DNA from: Microbacterium sp. MYb54
Lineage (GTDB): Bacteria; Actinomycetota; Actinomycetes; Actinomycetales; Microbacteriaceae
Direction of reading: 5' to 3'
DNA: 43,595 bases
NCBI RefSeq assembly: GCF_002979515.1
Contig: NZ_PCPA01000026.1
Coordinates: 1 to 43,595, forward strand
The notes beneath the pieces were generated by a model. That model ran no database searches. It was not told where the DNA came from and saw nothing but the letters and a program-made list of their open reading frames with translations. Shown piece by piece: positions 15,799 through 23,424 of this stretch. Position 1 is the first letter of the stretch. Each line of letters starts with the position of its first letter. A program made the position numbers and the translations under genes.

Positions 15799-17045
15799 CC
15801 CCGCCTCGGCCAGGGGGCGCCGAGCATCGGATCGGACGTTCATCGCGGCTGGAGGGTGTGCTTTACGACCTGCGCGGACCCGTCGCAGAGCGCGCGGCTG
15901 AACTGGAGAAGCGCGGAGAATCCATCCTCCGTCTCAACATCGGCAACCCAGCACCGTTCGGATTCGAGGCTCCGGATGCCATCGTCGAGGCGCTCAGGTC
16001 GGCCCTCCCGCACGCACACGGATACTCCGAATCCGCAGGTCTTCCGGAGACCCGAGAGGCGATCAGCGGGCATTACGCGCTTCGTGCCGGTTTTCCCGCT
16101 CTCGGGATCGACGACATCACGGTCGGCAACGGCGTCTCCGAGCTCGTCGGTCTGACTCTGCAGGCGTTGATCGAGCAGGGCGACGAAGTGCTGATCCCGA
16201 GTCCGGACTATCCGCTCTGGACGGCGTCGACGGTGCTGGCCGGTGGCCGAGCCGTGCACTATCCCTGCGTCGAGTCTGACGGCTGGACGCCGGATCTGGC
16301 TGCCATGGAGTCGCTGATCGGTCCGCGCACCGTGGCGATCGTCGTCATCAACCCGAACAACCCGACCGGCGCGGTCTACGGACGCGCGGTGCTCGAGCAG
16401 ATCGCCGAGCTCGCCAGACGTCACGGGCTCCTCCTGCTCTCGGACGAGATCTACGATCGTGTCGTCTACCCCGGGTGCGAGCACGTCTCGATGGCGCAGG
16501 TCGCGCCCGATGTCCCATGCGTCACATTCGCCGGACTCTCCAAGACGCACCGCGTCGCGGGATACCGTGCCGCGTGGATGACGACGACCGGCTTCCACCG
16601 CGACGACCCGTTCCTCTCCGGCGTGCGCCTGCTGGCTTCGATGCGGATGTGCGCGTCGGTGCCGGCGCAGCACGCCATCACGGCGGCGTTGACGCAGGAC
16701 ACCTCGCTCGACGCCCTGGTCGCACCAGACGGCCGGCTCACGCGGCAACGGGATGCTGCGCTCGCCGCCCTCGATGCGATTGCGGGCGTCGACACGCAGC
16801 CGGCCGGTGGCGGCCTCTATCTCTTTCCGCGCCTGGATCCCAACGTGCACCGCATCGACGACGACGAGCGGCTGGTGCTCGACTTTCTCGACGCGGAGCG
16901 GATCCTGCTCGTGCACGGCAGGGCATTCAACCTCAACACCCCCGACCACCTCCGGATCGCGTTCCTTCCGGAGTCCGATGTGCTCACCGACGCGATTCAA
17001 CGTTTCGGTGTGTTCCTGAACGGATACTCACCGCCGCGGCGCTGA
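15795..17045 (+). CDS. PLP-dependent class I/II aminotransferase (alanine transaminase-like)
   Basis: 416 residues. Full fold-type I set: GNGVSELVGLTLQAL cofactor loop, NPNNPTGAVY, SDEIYDRVVY, the PLP lysine in FAGLSKTHRVAGYRAAW, and a C-terminal Arg in LRIAFLP. The sequence around it (LRLNIGNPAPFGFEAPDAI) is like AlaA-type alanine transaminases, so pyruvate/glutamate exchange is the best guess. It starts with GTG overlapping the stop of the MocR gene. Its control by MocR is inferred from this coupling. Confidence 0.92.
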   Translation: MTPPRPGGAEHRIGRSSRLEGVLYDLRGPVAERAAELEKRGESILRLNIGNPAPFGFEAPDAIVEALRSALPHAHGYSESAGLPETREAISGHYALRAGFPALGIDDITVGNGVSELVGLTLQALIEQGDEVLIPSPDYPLWTASTVLAGGRAVHYPCVESDGWTPDLAAMESLIGPRTVAIVVINPNNPTGAVYGRAVLEQIAELARRHGLLLLSDEIYDRVVYPGCEHVSMAQVAPDVPCVTFAGLSKTHRVAGYRAAWMTTTGFHRDDPFLSGVRLLASMRMCASVPAQHAITAALTQDTSLDALVAPDGRLTRQRDAALAALDAIAGVDTQPAGGGLYLFPRLDPNVHRIDDDERLVLDFLDAERILLVHGRAFNLNTPDHLRIAFLPESDVLTDAIQRFGVFLNGYSPPRR

Positions 17046-17058
17046 ACGCATCCGACCC

Positions 17059-17129
17059 GGTGGAGTGACCGAGTGGCCAGGTCGCGGTCCGCAAGACCGT
17101 GCACGCAGGTTCGAATCCTGCCTCCACCT
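17059..17129 (+). tRNA. tRNA-Cys (anticodon GCA) with C at position 33
   Basis: A complete 71-base cloverleaf: acceptor GGTGGAG/CTCCACC (17059-17065 and 17122-17128), D arm ACC/GGT, anticodon stem GCGGT/ACCGT with one G-T pair, T arm GCAGG-TTCGAAT-CCTGC, and discriminator T, the Cys identity base. The loop is CCGCAAG, with anticodon GCA at 17091-17093. Position 33, almost always U, is C, and position 38 is G. CCA is not encoded. The fold is sound, so it is probably a real tRNA, but an odd or second copy. Confidence 0.88.
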
Positions 17130-17144
17130 CAGACCAGGGCACGC

Positions 17145-18023
17145 TCAGGCGGCCAGCGCCAGCCACGCCCGCGGCGAGTGGCCGACGCGCTGGGCGAAGA
17201 CCCGCGAGAACGCCGAAGCGCTCGCGTAGCCGAGCTCTGCCGCCACAGAGCTCACCGACATGCCCGCACGCAGCTGCTCCTGTGCGATCGTGAGCCGCCA
17301 CTCCGTGAGGTAGTCGCCGGGCGAGCGCCCGAGCACCTCTTTGAAGCGAGCCGCGAACGCGCTTCGGGACATGTTCGCCGTGCGTGCGAGCGAATCCAGA
17401 TTCCAGGGGTCGCCAGGGGCTTCGTGGATCGCGACCAGCGCAGGGGCGAGGCGCTCATCTGCGAGCCCGGGGATCAGGCCCGGCGGGAGTTCGAGCCGCT
17501 CGGCGTGATCGAGCATCCACCTCAGCAGCTGGATCAGGATGACCTCGAACATGCGGTCTGCCACCAGGGGGCGCCCGCAGCGGACGTTGTCGACTTCTGA
17601 GAACAGCAGGTCGAGTGCGGGGCTGAGCGTCGCCACCTCGTCGAGGGGCAGGACGATCACCGATGGCAGTGTGCGTACCAGTGGATGAGTGGCCCCGCCG
17701 TCGAAGTCGAGCGTCGCGCACGCGAAGTCGGATTCGTCGGTCGGCGCGTTGATGAAGGAGTGGTCGAGCGGGCGCGGGAAGAACAGCAGGCTCGGTCGCG
17801 TGATCACCTCGCGCTCCGTGTTGCCGTCGGCGCGGCGATGCGTGACCTCCATCTCTCCGCGCCGCAGCACGTGCAGGAAGCCGTGTCCGCCGCTCGAGGG
17901 GAAGACGGTCGTTCCGCACAGAGGCCCGCTGTGGAACAGGCGGGTGCGCACACGGAAGCGCTCGAGAAGAGGCGAGAGGCGGTCGAGCGAAGGCATGACT
18001 CCATTATCTGGACGATCTGTCAT
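17145..18023 (-). CDS. AraC family transcriptional regulator with N-terminal cupin domain
   Basis: 292 residues. An N-terminal cupin-like sensor (FLHVLRRGEMEVTHR, LLFFPRPLDHSF) is followed by two helix-turn-helix motifs at about 195-290 (LARTANMSRSAFAARFKEVL and VAAELGYASASAFSRVFAQR), ending HSPRAW as usual for AraC_binding_2-type proteins. It is divergent from an AhpD-like gene, a very common actinobacterial pairing, and probably activates it. An alternative ATG at 17996 has GGAG too close for good initiation. Confidence 0.92.
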   Translation of the reverse strand: MTDRPDNGVMPSLDRLSPLLERFRVRTRLFHSGPLCGTTVFPSSGGHGFLHVLRRGEMEVTHRRADGNTEREVITRPSLLFFPRPLDHSFINAPTDESDFACATLDFDGGATHPLVRTLPSVIVLPLDEVATLSPALDLLFSEVDNVRCGRPLVADRMFEVILIQLLRWMLDHAERLELPPGLIPGLADERLAPALVAIHEAPGDPWNLDSLARTANMSRSAFAARFKEVLGRSPGDYLTEWRLTIAQEQLRAGMSVSSVAAELGYASASAFSRVFAQRVGHSPRAWLALAA

Positions 18024-18119
18024 GAAAGCAAGACTCTTTGGTGCGTATCGTCCGAGAGATTTCGTCAGACTGGGGATGTGGCCGAACCGGGCCTCATCCC
18101 ATCACCGAAGGAGCATCTC

Positions 18120-18665
18120 GTGCCCAACGTCCCTCTCATCGACCGCGAAAACGCCACCGGAAACGTCAAGGAGCAGCTCGACCAGATCGCTGGCGCCTTC
18201 GGAGCGGTCCCGGCCATGTTCCGCGCCGTCGCCAACTCTCCCGCTGCCCTCACCAGCATGTGGGGTGCGTTCGGTGCGTTCGGCGGTGGCACCCTCGGCC
18301 CGGCCCTCGGCGAGCAGATCGCCGTGGCCGTCGCCGACCGCAACTCCTGCCAGTACTGCCTCGCAGCGCACACCGCGCTCGGCAAGAAGGCCGGTCTTTC
18401 GCGCGAGACCCTCAGCGCAGCGCAGAGCGGCGAGTCCGACGACCCGCGCACGGCAGCGCTGCTCGCCTTCGCGCTGAAGCTCGTCGACGAACGCGGCCAG
18501 GTGTCGTCGGCCGATGTCGATGCCGTCCGTGCCCAGGGCTGGAACGACGAGCAGATCGTCGAGACGATCGGCCAGGTCGCGCTGAACCTGTTCACGAACT
18601 ACGTGAACATCGCGCTGGACGTCCCGATCGACTTCCCGAGTGTGGCATTGCGTCGCGCGAGCTGA
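18120..18665 (+). CDS. Carboxymuconolactone decarboxylase family protein, AhpD-like
   Basis: 181 residues from GTG 18120, with AAGGAG six bases upstream. The redox motif C-X2-C is in RNSCQYCLAAHTALGKKAG (about 75-92), as in AhpD peroxidase partners, so thiol-based peroxide reduction is more likely than decarboxylation. An all-alpha fold, no membrane segment. It lies divergent from the AraC regulator and ends before a strong terminator. Partner and substrate are unknown. Confidence 0.92.
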   Translation: MPNVPLIDRENATGNVKEQLDQIAGAFGAVPAMFRAVANSPAALTSMWGAFGAFGGGTLGPALGEQIAVAVADRNSCQYCLAAHTALGKKAGLSRETLSAAQSGESDDPRTAALLAFALKLVDERGQVSSADVDAVRAQGWNDEQIVETIGQVALNLFTNYVNIALDVPIDFPSVALRRAS

Positions 18666-18672
18666 CGCTCAC

Positions 18673-18708
18673 ACGAAGGGCCGGGTCCATGCGGACCCGG
18701 CCCTTCGT
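18673..18708. terminator. Strong bidirectional terminator
   Basis: 16-base perfect arms 18673-18688 and 18693-18708 (ACGAAGGGCCGGGTCC and complement) with loop ATGC, between the ends of two convergent genes. Confidence 0.92.
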
Positions 18709-18726
18709 CGTCGTCGACGCCGCTGC

Positions 18727-19464
18727 TCAGCCGGCGGCGATCGGAGTCGCGTTTCCGAGTCCATCCAGCCAGGCCCCGATCGCGGTGCGCGCCGCACCTT
18801 CGAGCTGCGGACCGTAGCGCTTCGCGTCGTCCCGGATCGTTCGCGGGTCGATGCCGTTGTGATGCAGTTCGTGCGCGTGGCCGATCAGCCAGCGTCCGAT
18901 GGTGCGGTGATCGGCCTCCAGGTGGAACTGGAGGGCGAGCACGGAGTCGGTGCTGAACGCCTGATTCGGAAACCCCGGAGTGCGTGCGAGGTGCCGGGCG
19001 GCCTCCGGGATCGTGAAGGCATCGCCGTGCCAATGCAGCACGGGCATCCCCTCGAGCGGTGCCAGCGGTGAATCGAGCCCCTCGTCGGTGAGCTCCAGCG
19101 GCGCATACCCGATCTCCACGGCTCCGGTCGGGCGCACGTCGGCCCCGAGTGCCTCGGCGATGAGCTGGGCGCCGAGACAGACTCCCAGAAGGGGGCGGCC
19201 ACTGCGGACGCGATGTGCGACGGCCTCTTTCGACGCGTGCAGGAAGGGATAGCCGTCGGTGTCGCTCACGCCGATCGGCCCGCCCAGCACGACCAGAAGG
19301 TCGGCTTCCTCCACCTGCTCGATGTCGATGGCCTCGATGCCGAGGTCGATGTACTCCACTCGGTATCCGCGTTCGATCAGCAGAGGCTCGATGATCCCCA
19401 GGTCTTCGAAATGGACATGCCGGAACGCGAGCGCGGTGCGCGGACGGGTGTCGAGGGTCATCAT
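18727..19464 (-). CDS. Class I glutamine amidotransferase-like protein
   Basis: 245 residues. The nucleophile elbow is LLGVCLGAQLIAEAL (Cys about 97) and the histidine/acid pair is in LALQFHLEAD, the class I GATase triad. The sequence is closest to the GMP synthase-like GATase group, which occurs as stand-alone proteins of mixed or unknown role, including gamma-glutamyl hydrolases. Its ATG lies three bases after the GAPDH-like stop codon, so it is the second gene of that operon. A synthase partner is not adjacent. Confidence 0.9.
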   Translation of the reverse strand: MMTLDTRPRTALAFRHVHFEDLGIIEPLLIERGYRVEYIDLGIEAIDIEQVEEADLLVVLGGPIGVSDTDGYPFLHASKEAVAHRVRSGRPLLGVCLGAQLIAEALGADVRPTGAVEIGYAPLELTDEGLDSPLAPLEGMPVLHWHGDAFTIPEAARHLARTPGFPNQAFSTDSVLALQFHLEADHRTIGRWLIGHAHELHHNGIDPRTIRDDAKRYGPQLEGAARTAIGAWLDGLGNATPIAAG

Positions 19465-19467
19465 GAT

Positions 19468-20475
19468 TTACAGCCTCTCTGCCACGAATTCGGCGAGTTC
19501 GGTGAGACGGTGCGAGTATCCCCATTCGTCGTCGTACCAGGCGGAGATCTTCACCTGGGATCCGATCACCCGGATCAGCCCGGCATCCAGGATCGATGAA
19601 TGCGGGTCGATGATGGTGTCGGTGACGGCGATCTCGTCGTCGGCGCACCGCAGGATCCCCTTGAGGGAGCCGTCGGCAGCCGTCTCGTACGCGGCCTTGA
19701 CTTCGGCGGCGGTCACCGGGCGGGAAGCCGTGACGGTGAGGTGTGTGATCGAGCCGCTGATCTCAGGGACCCGCAAGGCGTAGCCGTCGAGGCGACCGTC
19801 GTCGAGCTCGGGAAGGACGCGGCCGATGGCCAGTGCCACGCCCGCGCTGCTCGAGGTGATCTTCCCGTGCCTTTTCGCCGTCGAGCGAGGATCGGTGTGC
19901 GGGACGTCGGGGAAGGGCTGGTCCGTCGCGTCGGCGTGGATCGTCGTGAGCAGGCCCGCGTCGATCCCGAACGCCTCGTGGAAGACCTTCGCGACCGGCG
20001 CCAGGCAGTTCGTGGTGCACGAGGCGCTGGAGATGACATGGTGTCGGTCCGGGTCGTACGCCTGCTCGTTCACGCCGAGCATGAAGGTTCCGTCGTCGCC
20101 CGCGGAGGGAGCCGTCATGATCACCTTCTTCGCTCCGGCGATCAGGTGCTTCCTGGCGACGTCGGCGCGGGTGTCGGAGCCGGTGGCCTCGATCACGATG
20201 TCGACGCCGAGCTCCGCCCAGGGCAGGCGCTCCGGATCACGCTCGGAGTACATCCGGAGCGCATGGCCGTTGAGGAAGAGATGGTTCTCGTCGTGCCGCA
20301 CCCCTCGTGTCGACGGGCCGCTGTCCCCATCTCGCTTCAGCTGCTCGACGATGGCGCGCGTGCCGCGTGGGTCGTTCACGGCGACGAGCTCCAGATCTGA
20401 TCTGCGCGCCAGCAGCAGCCGAAGCTGATTGCGACCTATTCGACCGAGTCCATTGACGGCGATTCTCGTTGGCAT
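19468..20475 (-). CDS. Glyceraldehyde-3-phosphate dehydrogenase-like protein, divergent
   Basis: 335 residues. Rossmann start RIAVNGLGRIGRNQLRLLLA with NAD-selecting AVNDPRG, catalytic Cys in SSASCTTNCLAP (about 150), and WYDDEWGYSHRL near the end, so the family is certain. It differs from housekeeping enzymes: the S-loop and phosphate region normally reading like PTTTGAAK is TSSSAGVALAIG here. It may use another aldehyde phosphate, such as erythrose 4-phosphate, or another cofactor. SD GGAGGGG precedes the ATG. No other glycolytic gene is nearby. Its promoter is shared with the HAD gene and a mocR-type operator. Confidence 0.9.
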   Translation of the reverse strand: MPTRIAVNGLGRIGRNQLRLLLARRSDLELVAVNDPRGTRAIVEQLKRDGDSGPSTRGVRHDENHLFLNGHALRMYSERDPERLPWAELGVDIVIEATGSDTRADVARKHLIAGAKKVIMTAPSAGDDGTFMLGVNEQAYDPDRHHVISSASCTTNCLAPVAKVFHEAFGIDAGLLTTIHADATDQPFPDVPHTDPRSTAKRHGKITSSSAGVALAIGRVLPELDDGRLDGYALRVPEISGSITHLTVTASRPVTAAEVKAAYETAADGSLKGILRCADDEIAVTDTIIDPHSSILDAGLIRVIGSQVKISAWYDDEWGYSHRLTELAEFVAERL

Positions 20476-20511
20476 GGTGTTCCCCTCCGCGGCGCGGTCC
20501 CCCCGTGCCGG

Positions 20512-20536
20512 ATGATACTTTTGGCCTATGCCAAAA
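20512..20536. promoter_or_regulatory. Divergent control region with TTTTGGC-N4-GCCAAAA operator
   Basis: Perfect inverted repeat TTTTGGCCTATGCCAAAA at 20519-20536. The centre CTAT and outer bases match the mocR/gabT operator (TTTGAC-CTAT-GTCAAA), with one symmetrical change per arm. A -10-like TATCAT on the minus strand (20517-20512) serves the GAPDH-like gene and GATACT on the plus strand (20514-20519) the HAD gene, whose ATG (20528) lies inside the repeat. Confidence 0.7.
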
Positions 20537-21208
20537 TTATCACACGTGCGGAACGGGGAATCCTGGGAGTTCACGGGAGCCGGATTGCTGTTCGACTGCG
20601 ATGGCGTGCTGGTCGACTCGGTAGCTGCCGCCGCACCGGCGTGGGCGACGTGGGCGAGCACACACGCTCCGTCGTTCGACTTCCTGCGGGATGCGCCGCA
20701 CGGCATGAGGCCGAGCGAGGTCGTCGCCGGCCTCGTGGGCCCTGAGGCCGCGGTCGACGCGACCGCCGAGCTCATCGCGCTCGAGATCGAGGCGGCAGTG
20801 CATACGCGTGAGATCCCCGGCGCTGCGCGACTGGTCGCCGCGCTGCCCCGCGACGTCTGGGCCGTCGTGACGAGCAGCAATCGCGCCGTCGCGATGGCGC
20901 GGTTGCGGAGCTCGGACATCGCTCGCCCACAGGTCCTGGTCGCCGCCGAAGACGTGCTGCGGGGAAAGCCCGAGCCCGACCCGTATCTGCTCGGCGCGCG
21001 CCGGTTGGCCCGCGCTCCGGAGGACTGCGTGGTGTTCGAGGACTCCGTTCCAGGAATCCGGGCAGCGCGAGCGGCAGGTGTCGGTGGCGTGATCGGAGTG
21101 GGGGCGGGGTCTGCCGACGGCGACCCCGACCTGATCGTCGCCGATCTCCGCAGCGTGCGGTGGCGTGCGGGAGTCCTCGTCGTCGACGCGGCTGTCGAGA
21201 TCGGCTGA
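20528..21208 (+). CDS. HAD superfamily hydrolase (beta-phosphoglucomutase-like subgroup)
   Basis: 226 residues. HAD motif I is LLFDCDGVLVDS (Asp nucleophile about 22), motif II VVTSSNRA, motif III lysine in LRGKPEPDPYLLGARRL, and motif IV VVFEDSVPGIRAARAAG. It is a phosphatase or phosphomutase of small sugar phosphates or similar metabolites; the substrate is open. The start at 20528 is leaderless or nearly so and lies within the operator. The operator link to PLP-related genes makes a pyridoxal phosphate phosphatase one idea among several. Confidence 0.9.
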   Translation: MPKLSHVRNGESWEFTGAGLLFDCDGVLVDSVAAAAPAWATWASTHAPSFDFLRDAPHGMRPSEVVAGLVGPEAAVDATAELIALEIEAAVHTREIPGAARLVAALPRDVWAVVTSSNRAVAMARLRSSDIARPQVLVAAEDVLRGKPEPDPYLLGARRLARAPEDCVVFEDSVPGIRAARAAGVGGVIGVGAGSADGDPDLIVADLRSVRWRAGVLVVDAAVEIG

Positions 21209-21220
21209 ACCGGTCTGCGC

Positions 21221-21252
21221 CGATCAGTCGATCAGTCGATCAGTCGATCAGC
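21221..21252. repeat. Tandem repeat (CGATCAGT)x4
   Basis: Four consecutive 8-base units, CGATCAGT at 21221, 21229 and 21237 and CGATCAGC at 21245. Each contains the palindrome TGATC(A/G). It lies between the convergent HAD and gabT genes and overlaps the gabT stop codon. It can fold on itself and may act as a weak terminator. Confidence 0.85.
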
Positions 21253-22585
21253 CGAGCGTCGTCAGAGCGCGGTCGATCACGTCCATCGCGATGTCGATCT
21301 GGTCATCGGTGGTCGTGAGCGTCGGCAGGAAGCGGATGACGTTCGAATCGCTGCCGGCGGTCAGCAGCAGGATGCCGTGCTGCGCGGCGAACGCGGCGAT
21401 CGCGGAGGCGGCGCCGGACGCCGGGAGTGAAGTGCCCGGCTCGCTCAGCTCGAATGCGTACATGGCGCCCATGCCGCGGACGTCGCCGATCAGTGGGTGG
21501 CGTGAGGCGAGGTCGGTCAGGTGGTGCTGGAGCCGACCTCCGATGCGCAGCGCTTCAGCGAAGTGGTCGCCGTGCTCGAGCTCGTCGAAGACCGCCAGGG
21601 CGGACGCGATGGACACCGGGTTGCCGCCGAACGTCCCACCGAGCCCGCCCGGATCGGGCGCATCCATGATCTCGGCGCGGCCGGTGACTCCGGCCAGGGG
21701 CAGTCCAGCGGCGATGCCCTTGGCGGTGAGCACCAGATCGGGCACGAGGCCGAAGCGTTCGCTCGCGAACCAGGTGCCGGTGCGCCCGAGGCCGGTCTGG
21801 ATCTCGTCCGCGATGAAGACGACGCCGTTACGGGTGCACCATTCCTGCAGCGCGGGCAGGTAGCCCTCTGCCGGGACGACGAATCCACCCTCGCCCTGGA
21901 TCGGTTCGGCGATGAGGGCGGCGAGGTCGGTGACGCCGATGCGCTGCTCGAGGTGAGCGATCGTGCGCTGCGCCGCCTGCTCGCCGGTGAGGCCGTCGCG
22001 GTACGGGTAGGAGTTGGGCACCCGATGGATGTCCGGGGCGAACGGGCCGAAGCCGGTGCCGTACGCCGCCTTGTGGTTCATCGCGAGGGTGAGGTTGGTG
22101 CGCCCGTGGAAGGCGTGGTCGAGGGCTGCCACAGCACGGCGACCGGTGTACCTCCTGGCGATCTTGACCGCGTTCTCCACAGCCTCTGCGCCCGAGTTCA
22201 CGAACACCGAGCGCTTCTCGTGGTCGCCGGGCGTCTTCTCCGCGAGTCGTTCGGCCAACCGCACGTACCCCTCGTAAGGGGTCACGGTGAAGAGGGTGTG
22301 CGTCACCAGCTCGAGCTGTTCGACGGCGGCAGCGGTCACTGCGGGGTTCCCATGTCCGATCGTGGTGACGCCGATGCCGCTCCCGAGGTCGAGGAAGCGA
22401 TTGCCGTCGACATCCGTGACCCAGGGGCCGTCGGCGTACTCGATGTAGACGGGCAGCACGCTGCCGACGCCGCGCGCGACCGTTCGCATGCGCCGCTCGT
22501 GGATCGCGCGGCTGATCGGGCCGGGGATCTCGGTGCGCACGGACGGAGCCGACGAGAGATCGGGAAGCGCGACGGGGATGGACAT
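21248..22585 (-). CDS. gabT: 4-aminobutyrate--2-oxoglutarate transaminase
   Basis: 445 residues, class III aminotransferase. Motifs: FLDLGSGIGVTTIGHGNPAV near the start, FVNSGAEAVENAVKIAR, IADEIQTGLGRTG (Asp contacting the PLP ring) and the PLP lysine in LVLTAKGIAAGLPLAG. It converts GABA and 2-oxoglutarate into succinate semialdehyde and glutamate. ATG 22585 has AGGAG six bases upstream. Its promoter TTGACA-N17-TAGTCT is covered by the same operator as mocR. No succinate semialdehyde dehydrogenase gene is adjacent. Confidence 0.94.
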   Translation of the reverse strand: MSIPVALPDLSSAPSVRTEIPGPISRAIHERRMRTVARGVGSVLPVYIEYADGPWVTDVDGNRFLDLGSGIGVTTIGHGNPAVTAAAVEQLELVTHTLFTVTPYEGYVRLAERLAEKTPGDHEKRSVFVNSGAEAVENAVKIARRYTGRRAVAALDHAFHGRTNLTLAMNHKAAYGTGFGPFAPDIHRVPNSYPYRDGLTGEQAAQRTIAHLEQRIGVTDLAALIAEPIQGEGGFVVPAEGYLPALQEWCTRNGVVFIADEIQTGLGRTGTWFASERFGLVPDLVLTAKGIAAGLPLAGVTGRAEIMDAPDPGGLGGTFGGNPVSIASALAVFDELEHGDHFAEALRIGGRLQHHLTDLASRHPLIGDVRGMGAMYAFELSEPGTSLPASGAASAIAAFAAQHGILLLTAGSDSNVIRFLPTLTTTDDQIDIAMDVIDRALTTLG

Positions 22586-22616
22586 GGTGGCTCCTTTGTT
22601 CGGCTGAATCGGCCTA

Positions 22617-22646
22617 AGACTATGTTAGCCTTTGACCTATGTCAAA
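22617..22646. promoter_or_regulatory. gabT/yggS divergent promoter with mocR-type operator
   Basis: TTTGACCTATGTCAAA (22631-22646) is the exact reverse complement of the mocR operator at 14401-14416. On the minus strand the -35 TTGACA (22645-22640) lies within it, 17 bases from the -10 TAGTCT (22622-22617), the same geometry as at mocR. On the plus strand a -10-like TATGTT is at 22621-22626, and the yggS ATG at 22639 is inside the operator. Confidence 0.85.
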
Positions 22647-23418
22647 GATGGAAGAGTCGATCGAGGGTGACGATCGCTACCCCACTGCGTTCACGGTTGA
22701 AGACTTCCGCCACAACATCGCCGGTGTCCAGGCCCGCATCTCTGCGGCCGCACGGCGAGTGGGGCGCTCACCGGAAGATGTGACGCTGCTCCCGGTGAGC
22801 AAGACCGTGCCGACCGACCGGGTCCGTGTCGCCATCCAGTCGGGCATGCGCCTGCTGGGCGAGAACAAGGTGCAGGAAGCCGTTCGCAAGAACGGCGAGA
22901 CGGCCGACCTCGATGTGTCCTGGTCGATCATCGGGCACCTGCAGACCAACAAGGCCAGAGATGTCGCCGCGTTCGCGACCGAGTTCCAGGCCTTGGATCG
23001 ACTGCGGGTCGCCGAGGCGCTCGACCGCCGACTCCAGGCTGCGGGGCGCAGTCTCGACGTGTTCGTGCAGGTGAACACCTCGGCGGAGGACTCCAAGTTC
23101 GGCATGCCGCCGGAAGAGCTCCCCGCATTCCTCGAGGCGATGCCCTCCTACGAGACCCTTCGCGTGCGGGGCCTGATGACTCTCGCCATCCTGACTCCCG
23201 ACGACGCGCGCGTGCGGGAGTGCTTCTCGCTGTTGCGCACGCTGCGCGATCAGGCCAGAGAAGACGCGCCCGACCTGATCGGCGCAGGCGAGCTGTCGAT
23301 GGGGATGTCGGGCGACTACGAGATCGCTGTCGAAGAGGGCGCGACCTGCGTGCGTGTCGGACAGGCGATCTTCGGCGCCCGCGCACTGCCGGACAGCTAC
23401 TACTGGCCGGAGGGCTGA
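22639..23418 (+). CDS. yggS: YggS family PLP homeostasis protein
   Basis: 259 residues, alanine-racemase-like TIM barrel. The PLP lysine is in LLPVSKTVPTDRVR (about 54); the family phrases GENKVQEAV, WSIIGHLQTNKA, FVQVNTSAEDSKFG, RGLMTLA and LSMGMSGDYEIAVEEGAT are all present. YggS proteins carry PLP and balance B6 and amino-acid pools without a catalytic reaction of their own. ATG 22639 lies in the operator shared with gabT; ATG 22648 is an alternative start. No good ribosome site is seen, so the message has a very short or no leader. ctaB follows 6 bases downstream. Confidence 0.94.
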   Translation: MSKMEESIEGDDRYPTAFTVEDFRHNIAGVQARISAAARRVGRSPEDVTLLPVSKTVPTDRVRVAIQSGMRLLGENKVQEAVRKNGETADLDVSWSIIGHLQTNKARDVAAFATEFQALDRLRVAEALDRRLQAAGRSLDVFVQVNTSAEDSKFGMPPEELPAFLEAMPSYETLRVRGLMTLAILTPDDARVRECFSLLRTLRDQAREDAPDLIGAGELSMGMSGDYEIAVEEGATCVRVGQAIFGARALPDSYYWPEG

Positions 23419-23424
23419 GCGCAC

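Noticed and set aside
17059..17129. tRNA-Cys as a pseudogene
   Set aside because: All stems pair, and the T loop and discriminator are standard; only C33 and G38 are odd, so it is kept as a tRNA and flagged.
21221..21252. CRISPR-like array
   Set aside because: The units are 8 bases with no spacers; it is a simple tandem repeat.
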